Positions 8,432 to 17,282 of a stretch of 64,000 nt of DNA are shown here, one piece after another. Numbering within the stretch: the first letter of the stretch is position 1; each line of letters opens with the position of its first letter. The stretch spans positions 2,418,001 to 2,482,000 of the forward strand of contig LS483371.1 in the NCBI GenBank assembly GCA_900475325.1, read 5' to 3'. The notes under the pieces are model-generated. The model saw only the letters and a program-made list of their open reading frames with translations. It was not told the DNA's origin and did no database searches. The position numbers and the translations under genes are program-made. Origin of the DNA: Paucimonas lemoignei. GTDB lineage: Bacteria; Pseudomonadota; Gammaproteobacteria; Pseudomonadales; Pseudomonadaceae.

Positions 8432-9691
8432 GTGCCTTGGTATAGAACCCTTACGACGACCCCGGCGACAGTGGGCGCCCTGTGCATGCTGTTATTGCCG
8501 TTCACTGCGGTGGGTGCCCCGGCGGAGCGCACCCTTAGCCTGCCGCAAGCCATCGACGCGGCATTTTCCGACAACCCTGACCTGGCGGCCGCTCGCTGGG
8601 AAATCGGCGTGGCCCAGGGTGAGCGTCAGCAGGCCGGGCTGATGCCCAACCCGGTGTTGTCCTGGGAAGCCGAAGACACCCGGCGCAGTACCAGCACCAC
8701 GACGGTCATGCTCAGCCAGGCCTTGGAATTGGGCGGCAAACGGGGGGCGCGCGTGGCGGCCGCGAGCCGAAGCCAGGACGCCGCCAGCGTCGAGCTTGAG
8801 CGGCGTGGCAACGAGCTGCGCGCGGACGTAGTCCAGGCGTTTCATACCGCGCTGCGTTCGCAGACCGGGCTGGAGCTGGCTCGCCAGTCTCAGACGCTGG
8901 CCGAGCGCGGGCTGGAAGTCGCCCAGGGCCGGGTTCGTGCGGGCAAATCATCGCCCGTGGAAGTCACCCGTGCCCAGGTGCAACTGGCCGAGACCGAACT
9001 GCTGGTGCGTCGCGCCGAAACCGTGAAGACCAACAGCTACAGGGATCTGGCCCGTATCACGGGGACTTCAACGGTGGCCTTCGATCACCTGCAGGCCGCT
9101 GACGTGGCGCCCGGCACCTCCCTTTCAGTGGCGCAGTTACTGGGCGCGGTCGATCAGGCGGCGGAGATGCGTCTGGCTCGGGTTCAGATTGACCAGCGGG
9201 ACGCCGCACTGGGCTCGGAGCGGGCGCAGCGTATCCCGGATCTGACCGTCAGCATTGGCAGCCAGTACAGCCGCGAAGACCGTGAGCGTATCAACGTGGT
9301 CGGCCTGTCGGTGCCGATTCCGCTGTTCAACCGTAATCAGGGCAACGTGCTGGCCGCGTCGCGCCGGGCAGACCAAGCCCGGGATCTACGCAATGCGGTG
9401 GAACTCAGGTTGATCACCCAGACCCAGACCGCCGTCGATCAATGGATCACGGCCACCCAGGACGTCAAATCCTTCGATCAGGTGATTCTCCCTTCGGCCA
9501 AAAGCGCGGTTGACGCCGCTACCCGAGGTTTCGAGATGGGCAAATTCGGTTTTCTCGAAGTCCTCGATGCGCAACGCACGCTGATAGCGGCCCGCGGCCA
9601 ATACCTTGAAGCACTGGCAATGGCCACCGACGCCAGAGTAGCGGTCGAGCGTATTCACGGGGATCCGGCCCGTTTCAGTCAGCGTCCCTGA
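8432..9691 (+). CDS. czcC: CzcC-type outer-membrane efflux protein
   Basis: Outer-membrane channel of a tripartite metal efflux pump. The signal peptide ends near AVGAPA, and two repeated OEP halves follow: LPQAIDAAFSDNPDLAAARW and LGGKRGARVAAASR in the first, VGLSVPIPLFNRNQGNVLAA and GFEMGKFGFLEVLDAQRTL in the second. Two in-frame GTG codons, 8426 and 8432, are possible. The AGAGG ending at 8424 is 7 bp before 8432 but only 1 bp before 8426, so 8432 is chosen. It is first in the czcCBA operon. CusC is an alternative name, but the pump gene is of CzcA type. Confidence 0.92.
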   Translation: MPWYRTLTTTPATVGALCMLLLPFTAVGAPAERTLSLPQAIDAAFSDNPDLAAARWEIGVAQGERQQAGLMPNPVLSWEAEDTRRSTSTTTVMLSQALELGGKRGARVAAASRSQDAASVELERRGNELRADVVQAFHTALRSQTGLELARQSQTLAERGLEVAQGRVRAGKSSPVEVTRAQVQLAETELLVRRAETVKTNSYRDLARITGTSTVAFDHLQAADVAPGTSLSVAQLLGAVDQAAEMRLARVQIDQRDAALGSERAQRIPDLTVSIGSQYSREDRERINVVGLSVPIPLFNRNQGNVLAASRRADQARDLRNAVELRLITQTQTAVDQWITATQDVKSFDQVILPSAKSAVDAATRGFEMGKFGFLEVLDAQRTLIAARGQYLEALAMATDARVAVERIHGDPARFSQRP

Positions 9692-9760
9692 CTTTCATTC
9701 CCTACGCACTAATAGGGGCACGGCATCGCAGAGGCGGGCCGGTGTTCGCCTGGAGCATCT

Positions 9761-11053
9761 ATGAAAAATAAACGCAGTATGGCCATCGCCCTGGCGGTGG
9801 TCGCGATCATTGGGTTGGGCAGCCTGACGGTAGTCAATCCGCAATCCCCTGTTGCAGTCGAACGACAGCCTGGCGGTGACAAGCCTCAGGATGATCACGC
9901 TCACGACGATGAGCCCAAGGGCGCCCACGCTCAAGAGCAGGCGCACAGCGAAGCACCGCACCAGGAGGACGAGCACGGCGAAAAAGGTCATGGCGATGAG
10001 GGCGCAGCAGAAGAGCATGCTGAAGAGGGCAAGCTTGAGCTGTCCGCTGCGCAAATCAGTGCGGCTGGTATCGAGCTGGCGGTCGCTGCATCGCGCTCCA
10101 TGAGCACCTCGGTCACATTCCCCGGGGAAATCCGCTTCGATGAAGACCGCACCACCCACGTGGTGCCTCGGGTCAACGGGGTCGTGGAAGAGGTGAAGGT
10201 CGAGCTGGGCCAGCCGGTTAAAAAGGGCCAGGTGCTGGCGGTGATTGCCAGCCAGCAAATCTCTGATCTGCGCAGCGAACTGCAAGCTGCCCAACGGCGC
10301 CTGGAGCTGGCGCGGCTCACGCTGCAGCGTGAAAAGAGGCTCTGGGAAGACAATATTTCCGCCGAGCAGGATTACCTGTTGGCCCGCCAGGCCTATCAGG
10401 AGGCCGACATCAGCTTCGCCAACGGTCGCCAGAAACTCAGCGCCATCGGCGCCAGCCTCAAGCCTTCGGCGGGTAATCGTTATGAGCTGATTGCACCGTT
10501 CGATGCGGTGGTGGTTGAAAAGCATCTGGCGGTTGGCGAGGTGGTGGGCGACACCAGCAGCGCGTTTACCCTGTCCGACTTGTCCCGAGTCTGGGCGACG
10601 TTCGGCGCGACCCCCAAGGACCTCAACAAAGTCATGGTCGGGCGAGCCGTGACGGTCAGTGCGCCGGAACTCGATGCCCACGTCGAAGGCCGGATCAGTT
10701 ACGTCGGCAGCTTGCTGGGCGAGCAGACCCGTGCCGCCGTGGTGCGCGTGGTGGTGGCCAACCCCGAAGGCGCCTGGCGTCCGGGGTTGTTCGTGTCCAT
10801 CGCGGTCAAAGCCGAGCACGCCCAGGCAGGGGTCAGCGTACCCGAGTCAGCGCTCCAGACGGTGGAAGACAAACCCTCGGTTTTTGTCCGCAACCCCCAG
10901 GGTTTCCAGCTGCAACCGGTGACGGTCGGGCGACGAGACGGCGGTTATGTGGAAATCACCAGCGGCCTGGCAGCCGGCGCCCAAATCGCGGCCGCCGGCA
11001 GCTTCATCCTCAAGTCCGAGCTGGGTAAAGGCTCTGCTGAGCACGCCCATTGA
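9761..11053 (+). CDS. czcB: CzcB-type periplasmic adaptor (membrane fusion) protein with metal-binding His-rich region
   Basis: 430-residue periplasmic adaptor linking the RND pump to the outer-membrane channel. An N-terminal membrane anchor (residues 5-26) is followed by a long His/Asp/Glu-rich segment (about 38-92, for example DDHAHDDEPKG and EDEHGEKGHGDEGAAEEHAE), a likely metal-binding stretch. Next come a barrel-sandwich hybrid (VVPRVNGVVEEVKVELGQPV), a helical hairpin (about 170-230) and the beta-barrel domain. The C-terminus ends in HAH. It lies 69 bp after czcC and 23 bp before czcA. Confidence 0.93.
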   Translation: MKNKRSMAIALAVVAIIGLGSLTVVNPQSPVAVERQPGGDKPQDDHAHDDEPKGAHAQEQAHSEAPHQEDEHGEKGHGDEGAAEEHAEEGKLELSAAQISAAGIELAVAASRSMSTSVTFPGEIRFDEDRTTHVVPRVNGVVEEVKVELGQPVKKGQVLAVIASQQISDLRSELQAAQRRLELARLTLQREKRLWEDNISAEQDYLLARQAYQEADISFANGRQKLSAIGASLKPSAGNRYELIAPFDAVVVEKHLAVGEVVGDTSSAFTLSDLSRVWATFGATPKDLNKVMVGRAVTVSAPELDAHVEGRISYVGSLLGEQTRAAVVRVVVANPEGAWRPGLFVSIAVKAEHAQAGVSVPESALQTVEDKPSVFVRNPQGFQLQPVTVGRRDGGYVEITSGLAAGAQIAAAGSFILKSELGKGSAEHAH

Positions 11054-11076
11054 TCTGCCTCGTATGAGTACCCCCC

Positions 11077-14000
11077 ATGTTTGAACGGTTGATTCAATTC
11101 GCGATCGAGCAGCGCATCGTTGTCATGCTCGCTGTTTTGCTCATGGCTGGGCTTGGTATTGCCAGCTTCCAGAAACTGCCCATTGATGCGGTCCCTGACA
11201 TCACCAACGTGCAGGTCCAGATCAACACCTCGGCACCCGGCTTTTCACCGCTGGAAACCGAGCAACGCATCACCTTTGCCATCGAAACCAACATGGCGGG
11301 CCTGCCGGGTTTGCAGCAAACCCGCTCGCTGTCCCGTTCGGGGCTGTCTCAGGTGACGGTGATCTTCGAGGATGGCACCGACCTGTTCTTTGCCCGTCAA
11401 CTGGTGGGTGAACGGCTGCAGATCGCCAGAGATCAACTTCCCGAAGGCGTCGATGCGGTGATGGGGCCGATCTCCACGGGCCTGGGCGAAATCTTCCTGT
11501 GGACGGTCGAGGCTCAGGACGGCGCGCTCAAGGAAGACGGCACGCCGTACACCCCCACCGACCTGCGCGAGATCCAGGACTGGATCATCAAACCGCAGCT
11601 GCGCAATGTCCCGGGGGTTGCGGAAATCAACACCATTGGTGGCTTTGCCAAGCAGTACCAGATTGCGCCCGACCCCAAGAAACTGGCGGCCTACAAGCTG
11701 ACCCTGAATGATCTGGTGGCAGCACTGGAGCGTAACAATGCCAACGTTGGCGCAGGTTATATCGAGCGTGGCGGAGAGCAACTGCTGATCCGTGCGCCGG
11801 GGCAACTGGGCACGGTGCAGGATATTGCCAATATCGTCATCGCCAACGTGCAGGGCACCCCGATTCGGGTCAGCAGCGTGGCAGAGGTGGGCATCGGTCA
11901 GGAACTTCGCTCCGGCGCGGCGACTGAAAATGGCCGCGAGGTAGTGCTGGGTACGGTGTTTATGCTGATCGGTGAAAACAGCCGCACGGTGTCACAGGCG
12001 GTTGCCGCCAGGCTGGAAGAGATCAATCGCTCGCTGCCCAGAGGCGTGCAGGCAATCACGGTGTATGACCGCACCAACCTGGTGGAAAAGGCGACTGCCA
12101 CCGTCAAGAAAAACCTGATTGAAGGCGCGATTCTGGTCATCGCCATTCTCTTTCTGTTCCTGGGTAACATTCGCGCCGCGCTGATCACTGCGATGGTGAT
12201 TCCCCTGGCCATGCTGTTCACCTTTACCGGCATGTTCACCAACAAGGTCAGTGCCAACCTCATGAGCCTGGGCGCGCTGGACTTCGGGATTATCGTCGAC
12301 GGCGCCGTGGTCATCGTCGAGAACGCGATCCGCAGGCTGGCTCATGCTCAACAGAAATACGGCAGGATGCTGACCCGCTCCGAGCGCTTCCACGAAGTGT
12401 TTGCGGCGGCGAAAGAGGCCCGCAGGCCGCTGATCTTCGGTCAGTTGATCATCATGGTGGTGTACCTGCCGATCTTTGCCCTGACCGGGGTGGAAGGCAA
12501 AATGTTTCACCCCATGGCGTTTACCGTGGTCATCGCCTTGCTGGGAGCCATGATCCTTTCGGTGACCTTCGTCCCGGCTGCCATCGCGATGTTTGTGACG
12601 GGCAAGGTCAAGGAAGAAGAAGGCGTTGTGATGCGCGCGGCCAAGCGCTGCTATGCGCCGGTTCTGAGCTGGGTGCTGGGGCAGCGGGCGATTGCTTTTT
12701 CGCTGGCCCTGGTGGTGATCGTGCTGTCGGGGTTTGCTGCCAGCCGCATGGGCAGCGAGTTCATTCCGAGCCTGAGCGAAGGCGACTTTGCCTTGCAGGC
12801 CCTTCGGGTGCCAGGCACCAGCCTGACCCAGTCAGTGGACATGCAGCAGCGCCTGGAAAAAGCCGTGATCGAGAAAATGCCGGAAGTGCAGCGCATGTTC
12901 GCCCGCACCGGCACGGCTGAAATTGCTGCCGACCCCATGCCGCCGAATATTTCAGACAGTTACGTGATGCTCAAGCCACAAAGCGAATGGCCTGATCCTG
13001 GCAAGTCTCGCGAAACCCTGATCGCCGAGTTGCAGCAGGCGGCCGCCAGTGTGCCGGGCAGCAACTATGAGTTGTCGCAACCGATCCAGTTGCGCTTCAA
13101 CGAGCTGGTGTCTGGGGTGCGCAGTGATGTGGCCGTGAAGGTGTTTGGCGATGACATGAACGTGCTCAATCAGACCGCCGCAAAGATTGCCGCCACCTTG
13201 CAGAAGGTGCCGGGGGCTTCGGAGGTCAAGGTCGAGCAGACCACAGGCTTGCCGGTATTGACCATCAATATCGATCGGGACAAGGCCGCGCGTTATGGCC
13301 TGAATGTGGGCGATGTTCAGGACGCCATCGCGACGGCGGTGGGCGGGCGTCAGGCGGGCACCTTGTACGAAGGCGACCGCCGGTTCGACATGGTGGTGCG
13401 CCTTTCCGAGACCTTGCGCACCGACGTGGCAGGGCTGTCGAGCCTGTTGATACCGGTACCCGCCACCGCCAATAGCAGCAATCAGCAGATCAGTTTCATC
13501 TCCCTGTCTCAGGTGGCGAGCCTGGACCTGGTGCTGGGCCCCAATCAGATCAGCCGCGAGAATGGCAAACGCGTGGTCATCGTCAGCGCCAACGTGCGCG
13601 GCCGTGACCTGGGCTCGTTTGTTCAGGAAGCCGGGGAGACGATCAATACCCAAGTGCAGATCCCGGCCGGTTACTGGACCAACTGGGGCGGCCAGTTTGA
13701 GCAACTGCAGTCGGCTGCCAAACGCCTGCAGATCGTCGTGCCCGTGGCGTTGCTGCTGGTGCTGGCACTGTTGTTCATGATGTTCAATAACCTCAAGGAT
13801 GGATTGCTGGTGTTTACCGGCATACCGTTCGCCTTGACCGGGGGCGTCATGGCGCTCTGGCTGAGGGACATTCCGTTATCGATCTCCGCAGGCGTGGGGT
13901 TTATCGCCTTGTCCGGGGTGGCGGTGCTCAATGGCCTGGTGATGATTGCGTTCATTCGCAACCTGCGTGAGGAGGGGCGTTCGCTCAGTGATGCGATCAA

Positions 14001-14214
14001 TATCGGCGCGCTGACACGCTTGCGTCCGGTGTTGATGACCGCGCTGGTGGCGTCGCTGGGCTTTATTCCCATGGCCCTGGCCACCGGCACCGGCGCTGAA
14101 GTGCAGCGGCCTCTGGCAACGGTGGTGATCGGCGGCATACTGTCCTCCACGGCCTTGACGCTGCTGGTGTTGCCCGCGCTCTACCAGTGGGCGCATCGCC
14201 GCGAGGAAGACTGA
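11077..14214 (+). CDS. czcA: CzcA-type heavy-metal efflux RND transporter
   Basis: 1045-residue inner-membrane proton/metal antiporter, the normal size for the HME-RND family. The family motif DFGIIVDGAVVIVEN places acidic residues at Asp402, Asp408 and Glu415, the positions known as the proton relay of Cupriavidus CzcA. This points to divalent Co/Zn/Cd rather than monovalent Cu/Ag export. Twelve membrane segments are apparent in the usual two groups, with two large periplasmic loops between. It is the last gene of the operon and is followed by a strong terminator. Confidence 0.96.
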   Translation: MFERLIQFAIEQRIVVMLAVLLMAGLGIASFQKLPIDAVPDITNVQVQINTSAPGFSPLETEQRITFAIETNMAGLPGLQQTRSLSRSGLSQVTVIFEDGTDLFFARQLVGERLQIARDQLPEGVDAVMGPISTGLGEIFLWTVEAQDGALKEDGTPYTPTDLREIQDWIIKPQLRNVPGVAEINTIGGFAKQYQIAPDPKKLAAYKLTLNDLVAALERNNANVGAGYIERGGEQLLIRAPGQLGTVQDIANIVIANVQGTPIRVSSVAEVGIGQELRSGAATENGREVVLGTVFMLIGENSRTVSQAVAARLEEINRSLPRGVQAITVYDRTNLVEKATATVKKNLIEGAILVIAILFLFLGNIRAALITAMVIPLAMLFTFTGMFTNKVSANLMSLGALDFGIIVDGAVVIVENAIRRLAHAQQKYGRMLTRSERFHEVFAAAKEARRPLIFGQLIIMVVYLPIFALTGVEGKMFHPMAFTVVIALLGAMILSVTFVPAAIAMFVTGKVKEEEGVVMRAAKRCYAPVLSWVLGQRAIAFSLALVVIVLSGFAASRMGSEFIPSLSEGDFALQALRVPGTSLTQSVDMQQRLEKAVIEKMPEVQRMFARTGTAEIAADPMPPNISDSYVMLKPQSEWPDPGKSRETLIAELQQAAASVPGSNYELSQPIQLRFNELVSGVRSDVAVKVFGDDMNVLNQTAAKIAATLQKVPGASEVKVEQTTGLPVLTINIDRDKAARYGLNVGDVQDAIATAVGGRQAGTLYEGDRRFDMVVRLSETLRTDVAGLSSLLIPVPATANSSNQQISFISLSQVASLDLVLGPNQISRENGKRVVIVSANVRGRDLGSFVQEAGETINTQVQIPAGYWTNWGGQFEQLQSAAKRLQIVVPVALLLVLALLFMMFNNLKDGLLVFTGIPFALTGGVMALWLRDIPLSISAGVGFIALSGVAVLNGLVMIAFIRNLREEGRSLSDAINIGALTRLRPVLMTALVASLGFIPMALATGTGAEVQRPLATVVIGGILSSTALTLLVLPALYQWAHRREED

Positions 14215-14236
14215 CAGCGTTGGCGTAGTGGTGAGG

Positions 14237-14274
14237 AAAAAAGCCCGCGACAGGTGACTGCCGCGGGCTTTTTT
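14237..14274 (+). terminator. Rho-independent terminator of czcCBA
   Basis: AAGCCCGCG pairs with CGCGGGCTT around a short loop, followed by six T. It lies 23 bp after the czcA stop codon. Confidence 0.9.
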
Positions 14275-14311
14275 ACGTGCAGAGTTTTGCCGCGACGGTT
14301 AAAAATAACGC

Positions 14312-14336
14312 AAAAAAAAACGCCCCGAAGGGCGCT
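14312..14336 (-). terminator. Terminator for the small gene at 14402-14617
   Basis: Read on the minus strand, GCGCCC-TTCG-GGGCG is followed by nine T. It lies about 65 bp past the small gene's stop codon and faces the czcA terminator. Confidence 0.8.
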
Positions 14337-14401
14337 GAAATATTCACCTTGACCAAAGGAGCCGTGAAGCTTCTAAAGGCGAATGAGTGTGGAGGCGGGG
14401 T

Positions 14402-14617
14402 TTAACCTTCCGATTTACGCGGCAGGTCAGTGGCAGGTTTTTTGTCGGCGTTGACCAGGCGTGCGGATTCATTGCTGCGGGGGGCGTCAAGACGCAGCTG
14501 CTGGGCCACGCGCATTTTCTCTGCGGCCTGCATGGCGCGTTCGCTACCGCCTTCGGCCATTACCGCCGTGCAGGTCAGCGCGGCGAAGGCCACGACCATC
14601 GACTTGATTACATTCAT
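14402..14617 (-). CDS. Small exported protein, possibly PtrA-like
   Basis: 71-residue protein with a clear signal peptide (MNVIKSMVVAFAALTCTAVMA) and a short, charged, probably unstructured mature part that begins EGGSERAMQAAEKM. The EGGSER start recalls the small Pseudomonas PtrA family, which is known for copper induction; this link is from memory of the family and is tentative. GGTGAA a few bases before the ATG at 14617 favours it over the ATG four codons upstream (14629). It has its own terminator and converges on czcA, so a role in metal stress is possible. Confidence 0.65.
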   Translation of the reverse strand: MNVIKSMVVAFAALTCTAVMAEGGSERAMQAAEKMRVAQQLRLDAPRSNESARLVNADKKPATDLPRKSEG

Positions 14618-14770
14618 TGTGTTCACCATTGATTAAGGGCAGTCATTGCAAAGCGTTAAAGCGCTCTGCAGCTATCAAGGGTGATCATAGGGGGGCAGGG
14701 GTAACGCGAAGATGATCGGAGAATGACAATCTTGAAAGGTGGGATGCCGCAGTAGTTGGGTCAGAAAACC

Positions 14771-14863
14771 TGTGGGAGCGAATTCATTCGCGAAGAGGCC
14801 GGTACATCCAATGCATCCTTGTCAGCTTCAGCATTGCCTTCGCGAATGAATTCGCTCTCACGG
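14771..14863. repeat. REP doublet (GTGGGAGCGAATTCATTCGCGAA class)
   Basis: TGTGGGAGCGAATTCATTCG and its inverse CGCGAATGAATTCGCTCTCA flank a spacer of about 45 bp. The same palindrome makes up the tandem array at 44729-45476. Confidence 0.85.
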
Positions 14864-14895
14864 GGATAGCCCGCATTCCTACAAACCTGTTCAGG

Positions 14896-15780
14896 CTATA
14901 CCGCCGGCGGATTATCCCGGCGCAACTGACGAATCAACCCCGCATGATCCAGCTCGCCGTCGCCTGCCTCGACCATGGCCTGGAACAAACCGTCGACCAG
15001 GCTGGCCACGGGCAGGTTCAGGCCAAGGGTGCGGGCCTGGGCCAGGGCGGTCTGGGTGTCTTTGAGTTGCCACTTGGCGGGGCCACCCGGGGTGAAGTCG
15101 TTGTCCAGCATGCGCTGCCCATGCTGGCGCCAGATAGGCGAATCGACGAAGCCACCCAGCAGCGCCTGATGGACTTTGCCCGGATCGGCGCCGCCACGCT
15201 CGGCCAGCAACAGCCCTTCGGCCACCGTGGCAATGGTGCTGGCGACGATCAATTGGTTGACCAGCTTGGACAGCTGCCCGGTGCCGCTCGGGCCGACGTG
15301 CACCGGGCGACCCATGGCCGCCAACACCTCGCGGCCCTGCTCGAAGGCCGCTTCGGTGCCGCCGACCATGATCGCCAGGCTTGCCTCCCTGGCGCCGCGC
15401 TGGCCTCCGGACACGGGAGCGTCCAGGTAGCCCAGGCCACGTTCGGCGCAACGCCTGGCCTGTTCGACCGCCGTTTCCACGGGGATCGAACTCATCACGA
15501 TCACCACCGCCCCGGCTGGCAGGGCGTGAACGGCCGCATCCTCGCCGAACAGCACCTGATCACAGGTCGGACCGTCGCTGAGCATGCACACCAGAACACT
15601 GGCGCCTTGGGCGGCGATTGCTGCGCTGTCACAGACCTGCGCGCCCGCGGCGGCCAGCTCGGCGGCCTTGGCCTGCGACCGGTTCCAGACGCGCACCTTG
15701 TTGCCCGCGCCCAGCAGGTTACGGACCATGGGCTGGCCCATGATGCCGGTACCGAGGAAGGCCAGGGTTGGCTGACTCAT
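14896..15780 (-). CDS. NAD(P)-dependent 2-hydroxyacid dehydrogenase, 3-hydroxyisobutyrate dehydrogenase/GarR family
   Basis: 294-residue enzyme of the beta-hydroxyacid dehydrogenase family, which oxidises or reduces short hydroxyacids such as tartronate semialdehyde or threonate. The Rossmann motif is FLGTGIMGQPMVRNLL (residues 8-23). The substrate loop is DAPVSGGQRGA, and the catalytic lysine is in GQLSKLVNQLIVA. It is the last gene of the catabolic operon and its start overlaps the stop of the MFS gene by 4 bp. Together with the DenD-like gene it suggests a threonate/erythronate-type or other sugar-acid substrate, but the substrate is not proven. Confidence 0.88.
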   Translation of the reverse strand: MSQPTLAFLGTGIMGQPMVRNLLGAGNKVRVWNRSQAKAAELAAAGAQVCDSAAIAAQGASVLVCMLSDGPTCDQVLFGEDAAVHALPAGAVVIVMSSIPVETAVEQARRCAERGLGYLDAPVSGGQRGAREASLAIMVGGTEAAFEQGREVLAAMGRPVHVGPSGTGQLSKLVNQLIVASTIATVAEGLLLAERGGADPGKVHQALLGGFVDSPIWRQHGQRMLDNDFTPGGPAKWQLKDTQTALAQARTLGLNLPVASLVDGLFQAMVEAGDGELDHAGLIRQLRRDNPPAV

Positions 15781-17150
15781 GTCTTGGCTCCCAGGCTGTC
15801 ATCGGCGGCGGTGGGTGTGCCCGTCAGCGAGACCGGGTTACGTGGCATCAGCACCATGCCCAGACCTCCCAGGCCTACCAGTGCGGCGATCATCAGGAAG
15901 CCTGGCGTGTAGCTGCCGGTCATGGTGAACAACAGCCCGGTGAGGTAAGGGCCGGAGAAACCGCTCAGGTTGCCGATGGAGTTGATCAGCCCGATCCCGG
16001 CAGCGGCGCCGACGCCCGTCAGCACTTGCCCCGGCACGGCCCAGAACACGTTGATCGCGCTGTAGACGCCCATGGCCAGGAACACAAAGCCGATCACGAT
16101 GATCCACGGCTGGTTGATCAGCAGCGCCAGTGCAATGGCCGCAGCGGCCAGCATCGCGGCGCCGCCAGCATGCCAGTGACGTTCCTGCAGGCGATCCGAA
16201 CGCCGACTCCACCAGATCATTGCCACTGCAGCCACGGCGTAAGGAATGGCGGTAATCAGGCCGTTCTGCATCAGGCCGATTTCCAGCCCGAAGGACGCGC
16301 GGAACGAAGCCAGTACGGTGGGCAGGAAGAAGTTCATGGCGTTGGAGCCGGAGGTGATGCCGAAGTACACCAGCGCCAACATCCACACCTGTTTGTTGGC
16401 CAGCGCCTTGCGGATCATCTGGCCCTTGGTCGGTTGTAGGCCCACCACCAGCGGCTTGTTGCGTTCTTCCTGATCCAGCGTCCGGATCAGCCAATTGCGT
16501 TGCTCGTCGGTCAGCCAATGGGCGTCGGCGGGGCGGTCGGTCAGATAGAAGTAGCAGACCACGCCAAGAATCACCGCCGGGACGGCTTCAACGATGTACA
16601 TCACCCGCCAGCCGACGAAGCCCCAGGCATCGCCCAGTTGCATCAAGCCGACCGATAACGGCGCGCCCAGGACCTGGGCAATGGGCACGCCGAGGTAAAA
16701 CGTCGCAATCATCCGCGCCCGATATCGGCTGGGAAACCACAGCGAGAGCAGGTAAATGACGCCCGGAAAGAACCCGGCTTCGGCGATGCCCAGCAGTACC
16801 CGCAAGGTGATGAAGTGCCCGGCGGTCTGCAGAAAACCCATGGCACCGGCAATGATCCCCCAGGTGACCATGATCCGCGCCAGCCAGACCCGTGCGCCGT
16901 AACGGTGAAGCAGGATGTTGCTCGGCACTTCGAACATGAAGTAACCGAGGAAGAAAATCCCCGCGCCCAGGCCGTAGATCGCCTGGCTGATGCCGATGTC
17001 CGCGTTCATGTGCAACGCCGCAAAGCCGACGTTGTTGCGGTCCAGAAAGGCCACCACGAACAGCAGGATAAGGAACGGAATCATGCGCCGGGTGACGCGC
17101 TTGATGGTTTGTTTTTCGAGATCCGAGACATCGGGATGTGGGGTAATCAT
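15777..17150 (-). CDS. MFS transporter, anion:cation symporter family
   Basis: 457-residue transporter with twelve membrane segments. The opening FVVAFLDRNNVGFAALHMN and the loop LWFPSRYRARMIATFY are typical of ACS-family importers of sugar acids, tartrate and phthalate. Two upstream in-frame ATG codons exist (17165, 17195), but GAGG about 9 bp before 17150 supports that start. It is probably the uptake system for the substrate handled by the dehydrogenases of this operon. Confidence 0.9.
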   Translation of the reverse strand: MITPHPDVSDLEKQTIKRVTRRMIPFLILLFVVAFLDRNNVGFAALHMNADIGISQAIYGLGAGIFFLGYFMFEVPSNILLHRYGARVWLARIMVTWGIIAGAMGFLQTAGHFITLRVLLGIAEAGFFPGVIYLLSLWFPSRYRARMIATFYLGVPIAQVLGAPLSVGLMQLGDAWGFVGWRVMYIVEAVPAVILGVVCYFYLTDRPADAHWLTDEQRNWLIRTLDQEERNKPLVVGLQPTKGQMIRKALANKQVWMLALVYFGITSGSNAMNFFLPTVLASFRASFGLEIGLMQNGLITAIPYAVAAVAMIWWSRRSDRLQERHWHAGGAAMLAAAAIALALLINQPWIIVIGFVFLAMGVYSAINVFWAVPGQVLTGVGAAAGIGLINSIGNLSGFSGPYLTGLLFTMTGSYTPGFLMIAALVGLGGLGMVLMPRNPVSLTGTPTAADDSLGAKT

Positions 17151-17239
17151 GGCGCGTGGCCTCATTGTTTTTGTTGTTATGGGTGTGGCAATCAAATGCC
17201 AGGGTGAAGCTTTGTGTTTGCCTGCAAGCGGATATGACT

Positions 17240-17275
17240 GTGGGACCGGTCTGTGGGACCACAGACCGGTCCCAC
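17240..17275. repeat. Perfect 15-bp-stem palindrome (GTGGGACCGG class)
   Basis: GTGGGACCGGTCTGT and its exact inverse complement ACAGACCGGTCCCAC flank a 6-base loop. It lies between the DenD-like and MFS genes of the operon with no T run after it, so it looks like a REP-type element or an mRNA stabilising or processing hairpin rather than a terminator. A related pair is at 18324-18412. Confidence 0.7.
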
Positions 17276-17282
17276 ACGCCGC

